64,000 bases of DNA from Rhizobium leguminosarum (GCF_001679785.1 NZ_CP016287.1:434001-498000); one strand, 5' to 3'; shown: positions 44,976 to 54,746, counted from the first letter of the stretch. The notes: generated from the sequence alone by a model not told the origin. Translations and numbers: made by a program.

Positions 44976-46142
44976 ATGGCAAAAATGCCGCGAAAGAACA
45001 CACACAACCCTGAGGGAGAAAAGCGAATGGTCAAGTGGTCCGACCTCCCGCACCAGTTGGAACTGCCGATAGCAATCGATGCGGCCCTCGATCGCGCCGC
45101 CGGCCTCATCATCGCAGCCAAACGTCCGCTTGTGATGTTCGGGGCCGCCGCCTCGCGGGCAGCCGCCTCGCATCCCGGCTTGACAACGGATATGGAGCAG
45201 TTTGTGAACCGCACCGGCATTCCGTTCTTTACCACTCAAATGGGCAAGGGCACCGTACCCGAGAGCTCCCACCTCTATATGGGCACGGCGGCGGTTTCCG
45301 AAGGCGACAATGTGCACGATGCCGTCGACAAGGCCGACCTGATCATCGCGATCGGTCACGACACGTGCGAAAAGCCACCGTTCATCATGTCTGAGGACGG
45401 CCCGAAGGTCATTCACATCGGAGATCAGTCGCCACCAGTCGAGGAGGTCTACTTCCCGCAATTCGAGCTCATCGGCGAGATCGGCCATTCGCTGAAGGCG
45501 CTGGCCGATCGCCTCGAGGGCAAGCTGCCAAATGCAGGCGCATTGCTGCCGCTCCGCAAGAATACCCTCACCCGGATTTCCGACGGCGCCGATGAAAAAT
45601 GCTCGTCGTTCACGCTGGAACAGGTAGTCCAAGTCGTGCGCATGGTCATGCCGAAAGACGGCATCGTTGCGCTCGACAACGGCTTCTACAAGCTCTCGTT
45701 CGCCCGCTACTACCGGACCTATGCCCCCAATACGCTGCTGCTCGACAACATGCTGGCGACCATGGGCGCGGGCCTGCCGTCGGCGATTGTTGCCTCGATG
45801 CTCTATCCCGGGCGCCGCGTCATGGCGGTCTGCGGCGACGGCGGCTTTCAGATGACCGGCCAGGAACTGATGACGGCCGTCGAACAAAAGCTCAACCTCG
45901 TCGTCCTCATCTTGGACAACGGCGGCTGGGGCATGATCGAAGCGAAGCAAACCGCCAGAGGTTTCCCGAAATTCGGCGTCGACTTCCGCAATCCGGATTT
46001 CGTGAAATGGGCCGAAGCCTGTGGCGCCAACGGCACGCGGGTCGAAACGCTGGACGATCTGGCGCGGGCGCTGGAAGCCGCTTTCGAAGGCGGCGGCGTC
46101 CATGTTGTCGAAGTGCGGATCGATTATGCGGAGAACAAGTGA
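44976..46142 (+). CDS. split TPP-dependent enzyme, beta (middle + PP domain) subunit, copy 1
   Basis: About 388 residues: a TPP-enzyme middle domain (AKRPLVMFGAAASR ... FFTTQMGKGTVPESSHLYMG, LIIAIGHDTCEKPPFIM) and a PP domain with the TPP/magnesium motif VCGDGGFQMTGQELMTAVEQ followed after the usual spacing by LDNGGWGMIEAKQ. Together with alpha it makes one complete acetolactate-synthase-like enzyme of about 560 residues. Starts at 44976 (after AAAGGTG) or 45027 (after GAGGGAG) are both possible. It lies downstream of a truncated duplicate of its own 5' end. From about 45800 to the end it is nearly identical to beta2 although the first halves have diverged. Confidence 0.85.
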   Translation: MAKMPRKNTHNPEGEKRMVKWSDLPHQLELPIAIDAALDRAAGLIIAAKRPLVMFGAAASRAAASHPGLTTDMEQFVNRTGIPFFTTQMGKGTVPESSHLYMGTAAVSEGDNVHDAVDKADLIIAIGHDTCEKPPFIMSEDGPKVIHIGDQSPPVEEVYFPQFELIGEIGHSLKALADRLEGKLPNAGALLPLRKNTLTRISDGADEKCSSFTLEQVVQVVRMVMPKDGIVALDNGFYKLSFARYYRTYAPNTLLLDNMLATMGAGLPSAIVASMLYPGRRVMAVCGDGGFQMTGQELMTAVEQKLNLVVLILDNGGWGMIEAKQTARGFPKFGVDFRNPDFVKWAEACGANGTRVETLDDLARALEAAFEGGGVHVVEVRIDYAENK

Positions 46143-46275
46143 GTGTTCATCGACGAGCTGCGCTCGCGCAAGGCGTAACCGGGATAAACCGCCCAGGAGG
46201 TCGACAGCAATGAGTCAACTTTTCGGAGCGTGCGGCAAACCCTGCCGTCCGAAAACGCCAACAGAGGATCAGAAC

Positions 46276-47451
46276 ATGAAGTCCTTTACTTTCCAGACTC
46301 CGTCCAACATCATTATCGAGGCAGGCGCGTCCAGCAAGATCGGCGGGCTCCTCAAGGGCTACAAGGCCACCCATGTGCTGCTCGTCACCGACGAGGGCGT
46401 ACGGGCGGCCGGGCTGACGCGCAATGCGGAAGCGGCGATTGCCGAAGCCGGCATCGCGCTCACCGTGTTCGACGGCGTGGTCGTCGACGCGCCGTCGGAT
46501 GTCATCGAAGCGGCAGCAGAAATCTGCCGCGAGTGCGGCGTCGACGCTGTCGTGGCGATCGGCGGCGGCAGCGCGCTGGATACGGCAAAGCTCGTCGCCT
46601 ATCTCGCCAAAACCCCGGACAAGCTTGATGCTATCTATGGTGTCGACCTTGCCACCGGCGACCGACTGCCGCTGCTGCTGGTGCCGACCACGGCGGGCAC
46701 CGGATCGGAAGTGACGCCGATCTCCATCGTTAAGACGCCGAACAACGAGAAGAAGGCGGTTATCTCGCCGCGCCTCCTCCCGGACTGGGCGATCCTCGAT
46801 CCCGAACTGACGCTCGGTCTGCCGCCGCACCTCACCGCTCAGACGGGCATCGACGCCATGGCGCACGCGATCGAGGCCTATACCGGCAAGATCAAGAAGA
46901 ACCCGATCTCCGACCAGTTCGCGCTGAAGGCGCTGGCGCTGCTGTCGGCTAATCTCAGGAAAGTGTGCGCGGACGGCTCTGACCTCGAAGCGCGCTCGGA
47001 AATGCTGCTCGGCTCCATGCTGGCCGGCATGGCGTTTGCCAACTCGCCGGTTGCCGCGGTGCATGCGCTCGCCTATCCGATCGGCGAGATCTTCGATGTC
47101 GGGCACGGCCACTCCGTTGCGCTGGTCCTGCCCTACGTGTTGGAATTCAACCGCCCGGCAGCCGAAGCGCTCTATGCCGAGCTCTCCAACGTTATCCAGC
47201 CCGGCTATCGCCACCAGTCCGATGCGGTGGACGCTGCGGCCTTCATCGCCGAGATCGAGGCGATCTGCCGAGACTGCGGGGTGCCCGGCTCGCTTTCGGC
47301 GGTTGGAATCGGCGAAGGCGATCTTTCCAAGCTGGCGGAGGGTGCGATGAAGCACGAGGAGCGCCTACTGGTCAACAATCCGCGCGAGCTCGACTACGAC
47401 CAGGTTCGGGAGATCTATGCCAAAGCGCTTGCGGGAGTGAGCAGGCTATGA
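46276..47451 (+). CDS. iron-containing alcohol dehydrogenase, copy 1
   Basis: A 391-residue group III dehydrogenase. The NAD(P) site region is VVAIGGGSALDTAKLVA with PTTAGTGSEVTP. Iron ligands fall in TGIDAMAHAIEAYTG (Asp, His), AAVHALAYPIG (His) and VGHGHSVALVLP (His). Such enzymes interconvert aldehydes or semialdehydes and alcohols. An in-frame ATG at 46210 with AGGAGG upstream would add 22 residues, but copy 2 lacks it, so 46276 is preferred. Its stop overlaps the phaE start (ATGA), which ties it to polymer synthesis. Context suggests it reduces the aldehyde released by the TPP enzyme, perhaps a semialdehyde giving a hydroxy acid. Confidence 0.9.
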   Translation: MKSFTFQTPSNIIIEAGASSKIGGLLKGYKATHVLLVTDEGVRAAGLTRNAEAAIAEAGIALTVFDGVVVDAPSDVIEAAAEICRECGVDAVVAIGGGSALDTAKLVAYLAKTPDKLDAIYGVDLATGDRLPLLLVPTTAGTGSEVTPISIVKTPNNEKKAVISPRLLPDWAILDPELTLGLPPHLTAQTGIDAMAHAIEAYTGKIKKNPISDQFALKALALLSANLRKVCADGSDLEARSEMLLGSMLAGMAFANSPVAAVHALAYPIGEIFDVGHGHSVALVLPYVLEFNRPAAEALYAELSNVIQPGYRHQSDAVDAAAFIAEIEAICRDCGVPGSLSAVGIGEGDLSKLAEGAMKHEERLLVNNPRELDYDQVREIYAKALAGVSRL

Positions 47452-48149
47452 CCCCGAGCTCGGACGACCAACCGGTATTCTCGCAGATGCTGCTGCGCAT
47501 GTCGGAAATGTGGCGGAGCAACATGGAGCAGTCAGGGGAGGTTGGAAAATTGTGGTTCAACTCGATGATGCCCTTTTTCACCATGCGCGCGGCTGACAGC
47601 AGCCTGTTTGCCGCCGCACAGGGCGGCGAGATCTTGAAAACTATCAAGCGCATGGTGGAAGGCCCGCACCTTGCCGACATGTGCAACCTCGACCGGCAGG
47701 TCTACGCGCTGATGGCTGCCTGGATGGACGTGGGCCAGCGCATGGCGGCCTATCACGCCATAGCCTCCGTGCCGTGGAGCAAGGCCTATGAACGCTACAG
47801 CGCAACGCTCGCCGGCACGAAGGAAGGAGACGCCAAGGATTTCGGCTGGCGCAAGGCTTTCGACAAGTGGAGGGACATTGCGAACAAGGAACTGATCAGC
47901 AACCTGCGCTCTAAGGATTTCCTCGCCGCGCAGCGCGAATTGCTGCTCGCCGCGCTGGACCTGCGCACCTGCCAGCAGCAAATGACCGACAGCGTCGCGA
48001 AGCTGTTAGGCGTTCCGAGCCAACACGACTTCGACGAGCTGACGCGGCAGTTCACGGAACTCAGGCGGGAGGTGCGCGCCAGCATAAGGGCACAGCGCGA
48101 TGAAGTCGAAGGTGCACGCGGTGTCGCCACACAACCAGGAAAGGGATAA
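47448..48149 (+). CDS. phaE: class III PHA synthase subunit PhaE
   Basis: A 233-residue protein with PhaE-like features: VFSQMLLRMSEMWRSNMEQS near the start, WFNSMMPFF, LAAQRELLLAALDLRTCQQQ in the centre, and FDELTRQFTELRREVRASIR with a coiled-coil tendency near the end. PhaE has no catalytic residues and forms the active complex with PhaC. The start overlaps the dehydrogenase stop and phaC begins three bases after its stop, so synthesis of the three is coupled. It acts at the polymer granule surface. Confidence 0.8.
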   Translation: MTPSSDDQPVFSQMLLRMSEMWRSNMEQSGEVGKLWFNSMMPFFTMRAADSSLFAAAQGGEILKTIKRMVEGPHLADMCNLDRQVYALMAAWMDVGQRMAAYHAIASVPWSKAYERYSATLAGTKEGDAKDFGWRKAFDKWRDIANKELISNLRSKDFLAAQRELLLAALDLRTCQQQMTDSVAKLLGVPSQHDFDELTRQFTELRREVRASIRAQRDEVEGARGVATQPGKG

Positions 48150-48152
48150 GCG

Positions 48153-49262
48153 ATGACCGAACCCCGCAAAACCGCCTTCAACAGCATCCTGAAGGATTTC
48201 GCCGAGAATGTCGGCAAGTTTTACAAGGGCGCGGACGTGCTCGCCGGCATCCGCGACGAGGATGTCGATGTCGGAACAACCCCGAAGACGCTCGTCATGC
48301 GCCGCGACAAGGTGAAGCTGTTTCGCTACGAGCCGACGGTCAAGCGCACCGTTGAGACGCCGGTCCTCATCGTCTATAGCCTGGTCGGCCGCTACACTAT
48401 CGCGGACCTCCAGCCCGACCGCTCGCTGGTGCGTAGCCTGCTCGCCGAGGGCGTCAACCTTTGGCTGATCGAATGGGGCAAGCTCGGCCGCGCCGAGCGC
48501 TGGCTGACTATGGACGACTATGTCGACGACTATATCCACGAGGCGGTGCACCGGATCTGCCGCGAGACGGGCCATGACAAGGTGACGCTGCTCGGCATCT
48601 GCGAGGGTGGTGTCTTCACCACCTGCTATGCGGCGCTCCACCCGGAGAAGGTCAAGAACCTGGTCCTGACCATGACGCCGATCGACTTCCACGCCGATAT
48701 CGACGACCCGGAGCCCAGTCACGGCCTCCTCAACATCTGGACGCGCGCGCTTGCGCCCGAGGATATCGACCGCATGGTCGATGCGCTGGGCGTCATCCCC
48801 GGCGAACTTATGAGCTTGATCTTCTCGCTCATGACGCCAATGCAAGCGCTGACTAAGTACAATGTCGAACTCTTCGACATCGCCGGTGACAAGGACCGGC
48901 TGATGAACTTCCTGCGCATGGAGAAATGGCTGGCCGATCGACAGGAACACCCAGGCGCAGCCGGCCGGCAATGGCTGAAGGAGCTCTATCACGAGAACCG
49001 CCTGGTCGAGGGCAGGTTCGAGCTGTTGGGCCGCATCGTCGACCTCCGCGCGATCGACGTGCCCGTGCTCAACATCTTCGGCCTGGACGACCATATCATT
49101 CCGGCGACCTGTTCCAAGGCGCTCGGCGGTCAGATCGGCGGCACAGACTATACGGAGGTTCCGTTCCAGGGCATGGGGCATGTCGGCGTGCTCGTTTCGA
49201 GCAAGTCGCAGGGCAAGCTCGCCAAAAGCATAGTTGAATGGCTCCAGCCACGGGACGGGTAG
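48153..49262 (+). CDS. phaC: class III PHA synthase catalytic subunit PhaC
   Basis: A 369-residue alpha/beta hydrolase-fold polymerase of the class III size. The lipase-like box is GICEG with catalytic Cys150. The other triad members are Asp in FGLDDHIIP (about 312/313) and His343 in GMGHVGVL. LIVYSLVGRYTIADLQPDRS and VNLWLIEWGKLGRAERWLTM are typical of the class. With PhaE it polymerises hydroxyacyl-CoA into polyhydroxyalkanoate on granules. It ends the NifA-type-leader operon 44257-49262. A piece of CoA-transferase sequence follows directly, which suggests that gene once came next. Confidence 0.93.
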   Translation: MTEPRKTAFNSILKDFAENVGKFYKGADVLAGIRDEDVDVGTTPKTLVMRRDKVKLFRYEPTVKRTVETPVLIVYSLVGRYTIADLQPDRSLVRSLLAEGVNLWLIEWGKLGRAERWLTMDDYVDDYIHEAVHRICRETGHDKVTLLGICEGGVFTTCYAALHPEKVKNLVLTMTPIDFHADIDDPEPSHGLLNIWTRALAPEDIDRMVDALGVIPGELMSLIFSLMTPMQALTKYNVELFDIAGDKDRLMNFLRMEKWLADRQEHPGAAGRQWLKELYHENRLVEGRFELLGRIVDLRAIDVPVLNIFGLDDHIIPATCSKALGGQIGGTDYTEVPFQGMGHVGVLVSSKSQGKLAKSIVEWLQPRDG

Positions 49263-49282
49263 GGGATAGCGATAGCAAACAA

Positions 49283-49355
49283 GATTTGCTCCCCGCCGAA
49301 GCCGTCACGATCATCCGTTCGGGCGATACAGTCGCCTTTTCCGCTTCGAGGCGGG
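49283..49355 (+). pseudogene. CoA-transferase gene fragment
   Basis: About 73 bases closely match the 5' part of the CoA-transferase gene (59287-59360): both contain GCCGAAGCCGTC, GTTCGGGCGATACAGT-like sequence and TTTTCCG. No start or frame continues. It marks where a full CoA-transferase used to follow phaC. Confidence 0.7.
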
Positions 49356-49425
49356 ATGTCTCCAATAGAACACAAAATCTCCTCCGAATAAGCTCGGAGA
49401 CTGATGAAACTGCTTGGAGGACAAG

Positions 49426-50587
49426 ATGCACTGGATTTCCAGATTATTTGCAACGGGTGCCGCTTTTACGTTGGCGTCCATAGCCCTCGACGGCTTCGCC
49501 CAGTCGGTCGATGCCAACCTGGCAAATCAACAGGCCGGACGAGGCGTCTTGGCGTTTCCTCGCTTATGTCGCTGGTCCGGTTGCGGCGACGCCTGGCAAG
49601 GTTTTGTTCGAAACATGGGCTTCGAACGAAGATACATTCACCCCGCACCCGGTTTTTCCGGGCGCCAAAGGTGACCCGTCCTGTGGACAGTCGGGTGCAG
49701 CGGCGGAAATCGCCACTCCCCTGGCCAGCCCAAAAATGCTGAGTCTTCCAGCCCTCCAGCAGTTGGCTCCGATGGGCCTCCCGCATGGGTCGCCCGACGG
49801 GAGCGAAGAAGTTCGCCGCAACCAGGCGACTTTCGATTACATCGTTTGCAACCAGCTCTTTACCAAGGCCGGTCTGCGATCCTTCTATAATGCCGGCCGG
49901 CCGATCTCAGCTCCTGTCGGCGCCATGGAAGTCAAGGCAAATTGGGTACCCGCCGATGAGGTCGATAGCGCCGATTATTATGTCAGCGAGGCACCTGACG
50001 GGAAGAAATACGCGCTAGTCGCCATGCATATCATCAGTAAGGTGCTGCCCAACTGGACCTGGGCAACGTTCGAGCACCAGAACAATCCAGGCCGTTGCGA
50101 TTATACCGGATGCCATGATGCCTATGGTGCGGTTGTCGCCGACGTGGACGCGAATGAGGTCCTTGATCGGCCCTACAGCGCCTGTGCAAAGAACGACGCA
50201 CTGAAAGCGGTGCTGGGCTCTGCAGGCCTTTCACCCGTGTGGGAACATTACTGCCTGAAGGGCAGCCAGACCGACTTCGTCTCGGCGACCGGCGTGCCTA
50301 CGCAACTTGGCAATTCGGTAACGGAGGCCGGATTCGCGGACACTTCGTCCTGCATCACCTGCCATGCGCGTGCCGCCGTCAACGCGAAGGGAATAAAGAC
50401 GACGCCAGCAGGATTCGTCGACCCGCCGATCCCGGCGCTCTGCCCCAATCCATCCGGTTCCTGCAGCCCGAATGGCGCGCCGGATCCGAATTGGTTCTGG
50501 ACCAACCCCGGCAAGCTCGACCAGGCAGCCGTTGCTATGCCGACGGATTTCATCTGGTCAATTGCCCGCCATGCAATTGGGCACTAA
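49426..50587 (+). pseudogene. secreted mono-haem cytochrome-like gene, frameshifted
   Basis: The ATG at 49426 (after GGAGG) encodes a signal peptide (FATGAAFTLASIALDGFAQ). Between about 49490 and 49515 the frame shifts and continues as WQINRPDEASWRFLAYVAGP, KVLFETWASNEDTF, HIISKVLPNWTWATFEHQNN, CDYTGCHDAYG and the haem c motif CITCHARA to 50587. The mature domain of about 340 residues is intact in its own frame. It would be a periplasmic electron carrier or enzyme. It is unrelated in sequence to the three cytochromes at 10-17 kb. Confidence 0.7.
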
Positions 50588-51206
50588 CACCGGCCCTGCC
50601 ATGACGCTGCCCAAGAAAGCGACCGACGAAAGCTGGCCGGCGATGAAGATCTGGGCATGACCGCTATGTTCGCCATCGGCGCCCGGTCCGGCATCGTCCC
50701 GGCAGCGGCACGGACCTAGCCGCGCCGGTTTCGCGGAGGACGAGACCTGGATCTTGCGCGCGAGCGGCGCAATGTGCTGTCCCAGCCCTTTTCCGGATTC
50801 AGGCGGCTGGCGCGGATGTCGAAGGCACGGGTTGTGCGCTTCGAGATCGTCCGCCGCACTGCAACGATCGTCATGTTGTGACAAGAATCTGGATCGTTTC
50901 AATTCGCGAGTCCACGTCTTAGGCTAATTAGGGACAAGCGGGGCCGCACGATCCGTGGCCAGAAGGGCCATACGGGGTACATCGAAGGTCGTGGCACGCT
51001 GGGTCGAGTGGTCCCTGTGCGGAGGCCCCGCCGGCATGGAGGATTGTTCGTCCCGCCGAACACGAGCCCAAGCCGGACCCCGGAGCAGATCGCCCAAAAA
51101 AATCTTGTTCCGCCCTAAGAGGAATTGAGAACAAGAATTCCCTGACGAAAGTATGCAGCCGTAAGTTTCCTGGCGCGGCAAAGTGCTTGTTGACGGCACA
51201 GGACAT
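50588..51206. other. 620-bp stretch without a recognised gene
   Basis: No frame combines a start, ribosome site and recognisable domain. It lies upstream of repA, where repABC plasmids carry promoter and regulatory sequences. One spaced palindrome, GAATT-GAGAACAA-GAATTC, is seen near 51122. Confidence 0.35.
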
Positions 51207-52520
51207 ATGCTAAATCGTGACAGCCTAAACACATCGTATACGAGAGAAACCTCCACCGGGAAACTTATGCCGCATTCTGAGAATCCAACCTTTCAGACGG
51301 AGAAAGCGTCGGAGCGCATTTCGCGCCATGCCAATGAAATTGCGGCTCGCCTAACCAAGCGGGGGGCAGTTCCTAATTTCGGAGAACCCGACGACAGGAC
51401 CCTTCGCTCGTTCTCCTTGGGCGAGGTTGCCGAGATTCTCGGCGTGTCGGGCAGTTATTTGCGCCAGTTGTCAATTGATGGGCTGGGGCCAACACCGGAA
51501 CTAGGGACCGCAGGACGGCGCTCCTATACGCTTCGACAGATCAACGAACTCCGTGCCTATCTCGCTTCGGCCCGTCAGAAAGAGGCTTTGAAGTTTTGCC
51601 CGCGCAGGCGCGAGGGTGAGAAACTCCAGATCATCTCAGTAGCCGGCTCCGCAAGCACCACCACATCGCTCTATCTGGCTCAGGGCCTTGCACTTCAAGG
51701 ATACCGCGTTCTCGCCATAGACCTCGATCCGAATGGCTCATTGTCGAAAATGTTCGGTTATTATTTTCCGGATATCGGTTTTCCCGACCACTACGTGAGC
51801 ATGTATGGCGCTTTAAGCTATGATGACGATCGGTCCAGTATGAGCTCTGTAATCCGACCCACCCATTTTGATGGTCTTGATCTTGTGCCGGGTACTTGCG
51901 AGCTCGAAATATTCGAACGGGAAAGTACGAAGCGCTTCCATAGTGAGGACTTGAGAATCGCAGACGTTAGCACCAAAATGGTGTCTGCGCTCAAAGAAGT
52001 CGAGGCGAATTACGACGTCGTCGTTATCCGCTGTGGAGGTGGAAGCTTTCTGACCGCAGGTGCGTATGAAGCAGCGACCGGCGTGCTGTTGACGGTCCGC
52101 CCTGAATGGCCTGAGATCACGTCAATGACCATGTCCCTCAGCGTTTTATCGCATTTCGTCTCCTTGATCGAAGAGGCTGGAAGGTCGGTAAATCATGATT
52201 TCACCAAATTCTTGGTGACAAGGCACAGCCCGCGTGACGTCTCGCAGCAGGAGGCAGTCGCACTACTGCGGGACTCCCTGGGGCATGATCTGTTGACTGC
52301 GACCGTCTGGGAATCGGACGCGATCCGAGACGCGGGGGTCAAAAAGCGATCGTTGTATGAGTTGGTAGCCGGGGCGGTAGGCCGATCGGCGTACGAGCAA
52401 GCGATGGAAACACTGAATTCCACGAATGCGGAGGTAATGGACATCATATCCGAGGTTTGGGGCCGTCCCCCGATGTATGTGATGAGGGCTTCGCGCACTG
52501 CAGGTAAGGCGAGTTCCTAA
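51207..52520 (+). CDS. repA: RepA-like partition ATPase (ParA family), Walker A degenerate
   Basis: A 437-residue RepA of the repABC type. The N-terminal HTH region is FSLGEVAEILGVSGSYLRQL; then SLYLAQGLALQGYRVLAIDL with DPNGSLSKMFGY gives the ParA fold; later RHSPRDVSQQEAVALLRDSL and YELVAGAVGRSAYEQAME are also typical. The deviant Walker A, normally KGGSGKTTT, reads VAGSASTTT, so both signature lysines are absent and ATP hydrolysis is unlikely. No repB or repC follows. Starts at 51207 and 51267 (MPHSEN) are both possible; the second fits family length better. It may be a relic or may act as a DNA-binding regulator of the family. Confidence 0.82.
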   Translation: MLNRDSLNTSYTRETSTGKLMPHSENPTFQTEKASERISRHANEIAARLTKRGAVPNFGEPDDRTLRSFSLGEVAEILGVSGSYLRQLSIDGLGPTPELGTAGRRSYTLRQINELRAYLASARQKEALKFCPRRREGEKLQIISVAGSASTTTSLYLAQGLALQGYRVLAIDLDPNGSLSKMFGYYFPDIGFPDHYVSMYGALSYDDDRSSMSSVIRPTHFDGLDLVPGTCELEIFERESTKRFHSEDLRIADVSTKMVSALKEVEANYDVVVIRCGGGSFLTAGAYEAATGVLLTVRPEWPEITSMTMSLSVLSHFVSLIEEAGRSVNHDFTKFLVTRHSPRDVSQQEAVALLRDSLGHDLLTATVWESDAIRDAGVKKRSLYELVAGAVGRSAYEQAMETLNSTNAEVMDIISEVWGRPPMYVMRASRTAGKASS

Positions 52521-53278
52521 TCGAGAGGACTTAATGGTTGTATCATCAATGCCGGCCACGCCGCGTGCGTCTGGTGATTGCCGCCTGTCTCGAAGGAAAT
52601 CGAGATCCCTGGTCGCAGAATCCACCGACCAGAATGGCGCCAGGCGTCCCATCGTCGAAAACAGCCTTCGTGAGCCGCTCGGCCCGGCTATGATCGATAT
52701 GATTGGGATTAGGATAATCAGGGGCGTGCAACGAGCTCAAAGCTCGTAAATTCGATCTAGACCTAATCCGCGTAACGTCATACAGGCCCGCAGTGCATAT
52801 GATGCCGCAACGATGGGGCCTGACACATGACCGCGCCCGTTCACATGCTCAAGAAAGCTCGACGCCTACTTGCATGGCCCTGAGCATTTATAGGAAGGCC
52901 GCCCCAAACACCCCTACCGCCGAACCAATGTTGTTTCCGACATACCCGATCGCGTGGATCGGGTCGACTGTGCCTAACCCGACCGCTCCCGTGACAATCT
53001 CAACTCCGCCGGCCTGATATTTGTTCTGCAGCTGTAAGGTCGGGCACCGCCGATGGTCCGCCACAGGTGGCTCAAAATTCGGCGGTGCACACTTCGTCCG
53101 GCTGGAAATTCGCGGGGCACGCCACGCTACTGGTTCTGCACTTCAATTACAGGAAGCCTCTCCAAAATAATCTATCATGCAGATACCGTCCAAAAACGCA
53201 TCGAGCAGTCGCCGCCGCCCAAGCACGTATTGTGGGCAGCTAGCGAGCGCGATGGAATAAAGCCAGGCCGCCTAACTC
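52521..53278. other. 760-bp stretch where repB/repC would be expected
   Basis: No repB, repC or other gene is recognisable. A minus-strand frame at 52546-52740 (HIDHSRAERLTKAVFDDGTP) and a glycine-rich minus-strand stretch near 52830-53020 (TVDPIHAIGYVGNNIGSAVG) may be gene relics, but I cannot name them. Confidence 0.35.
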
Positions 53279-54118
53279 TTAGCACTTAGGGATTTGCTGT
53301 TCCGCTAATTTAACAACATTGCGAATGAGATCTATATTTGCCTGATATTTTTGTATTTTGTAATACCCTTCATTTAAGCAATTGAAATAAAGAGCCTTAA
53401 GGTACCGGTGGCTTCTGAACCTTAGAAAATGGTTATAGAGGTCATCTGGATCTGCCGAGAGGATGTATTTTATTGTCCGAGCGGTCATGTGATGACTAGG
53501 CTCCACCACGATCCGGTTTAGATCCTTGATTGACTTAACGGCGGCAAAATTTAGCTCGGATTCTATGTTAGGACGATCGCCCGTGTATCGAGCAAAATAC
53601 AGGAAAAATGTTTATTCTCTAACTGCTGCTCGTGCATGAGGCTCGACCAACTTGTTTTGGTGAGTGCCAGTGATCTTCACGTCGTCGATAAACAGAAGAC
53701 AACGACCTTCGAAATGTTGCGAGTTGAAGTAGAACCTATCACCAGCAATCAATGATTTGCGATCCTCTCCTGAAAGAAATCCATAATCGTCCATGTAACT
53801 GATCTTTCGCGGGACAGTCGCATATTCCACATGGTTGCCTTTCGCATCAACGATGTGGTTGTTGAGGCGATCTAGCAAATGCATAGTCATTACATTTGCT
53901 GCATTCGGAACGCAATTGAATGGCGACGGAATCATCAGGCAGCGACCGTTCAGTATTGTGGATGCGTTTTTTTCGAAGAACGCGTCTGCCATCTGGTGGC
54001 CCATCTCGCGAGCGGCCTCGTCGCAACCGAACTTCAGACGCGAATATTGTTCCGGTCGAAAGGGTGCATCTTCGATTGACTGAAATTCATAAAGCGCAAA
54101 CTCCTCAAACTGCGTCAT
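53279..54118 (-). pseudogene. phosphoribosyltransferase-like gene with internal stop
   Basis: Start ATG at 54118 (after AAGAGG) overlapping the HAD gene by 14 bases. The first 168 codons include YEFQSIEDAPFRPEQYSRLK, PSPFNCVPNAANVMTMHLLD and the PRPP-binding motif CLLFIDDVKITGTHQNK. A TAA at 53612-53614 interrupts the frame, which continues in the same phase as TFFLYFARYTGDRP and ADPDDLYNHFLRFRSHRYLK to a TAG-type end at 53279. One base change (TAA to CAA) would restore a protein of about 279 residues. The gene is clearly AT-richer than its surroundings, which suggests foreign origin. It forms an operon with a HAD phosphatase. Confidence 0.65.
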
Positions 54119-54746
54119 AAACAGCCTCTTGAATGTCCTCAGATCTTCCCACCAGGGCACCGCGCATTCCAGCGCTGCGCGCACCTTGCAGATCGCAGAT
54201 GGCGTCATCGCCCACATGCAGGATGTTGTCGGCCGCAACGCCGCACGACTTGATGATTTTGTTGAAAAATGCCTCGTTTGGCTTTGCATATCCAAGCAGG
54301 TCGGAATAGATTCCGAACCGAAATACGCATCCAAAGGTGCTCTCAAGAAAGTTGTGCATCGTAGTGCCGCTAATAAAACTCGAGTTGCTACCAATTGATA
54401 GCGTAAACCCGTCGTCTGCCAACGAATGGATTAACCTCACCGTGGTGTCCAAAACAACTGGTTTGCAATTCTCAAAAACGTGCTCAAACGCCTTTGCGAT
54501 CAAACCTGGATCTTTTTGAACATTACAACGCATCATAAGCAGACGAATATTTTCGGACAGGGATGGGGCGTACCCCGTTTCGATCGCGTGTTGGTTAACC
54601 CACTTCTTGACCTCCGCGTATGCATTCCTCACAGCTGCTTCTTCCTTATCAAAACAGGTGGCGAGAAACTTGGTCCTCCTCGTCGCATGACTTGGGTTCG
54701 CTGTTACGAGAGTATTCCAGACGTCAAAAGAAATGTGACTGATCAA
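54105..54746 (-). CDS. HAD-superfamily hydrolase
   Basis: About 213 residues with the four HAD motifs: SFDVWNTLV (nucleophile Asp), LSIGSNSSF (motif II), YAKPNEAFF (motif III Lys) and LHVGDDAICDLQGARSAGM (motif IV). I place the start at the TTG at 54746 (after GTGGAG), just before ISHISFDVW. An ATG at 54986 with GGAG upstream is in frame, but the intervening 80 codons are arginine- and proline-rich and look non-coding. It precedes and overlaps the phosphoribosyltransferase-like gene, is AT-rich like it, and the pair resembles HAD/PRTase couples seen in stress or biosynthetic islands. The phosphate substrate is unknown. Confidence 0.75.
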   Translation of the reverse strand: MISHISFDVWNTLVTANPSHATRRTKFLATCFDKEEAAVRNAYAEVKKWVNQHAIETGYAPSLSENIRLLMMRCNVQKDPGLIAKAFEHVFENCKPVVLDTTVRLIHSLADDGFTLSIGSNSSFISGTTMHNFLESTFGCVFRFGIYSDLLGYAKPNEAFFNKIIKSCGVAADNILHVGDDAICDLQGARSAGMRGALVGRSEDIQEAVYDAV

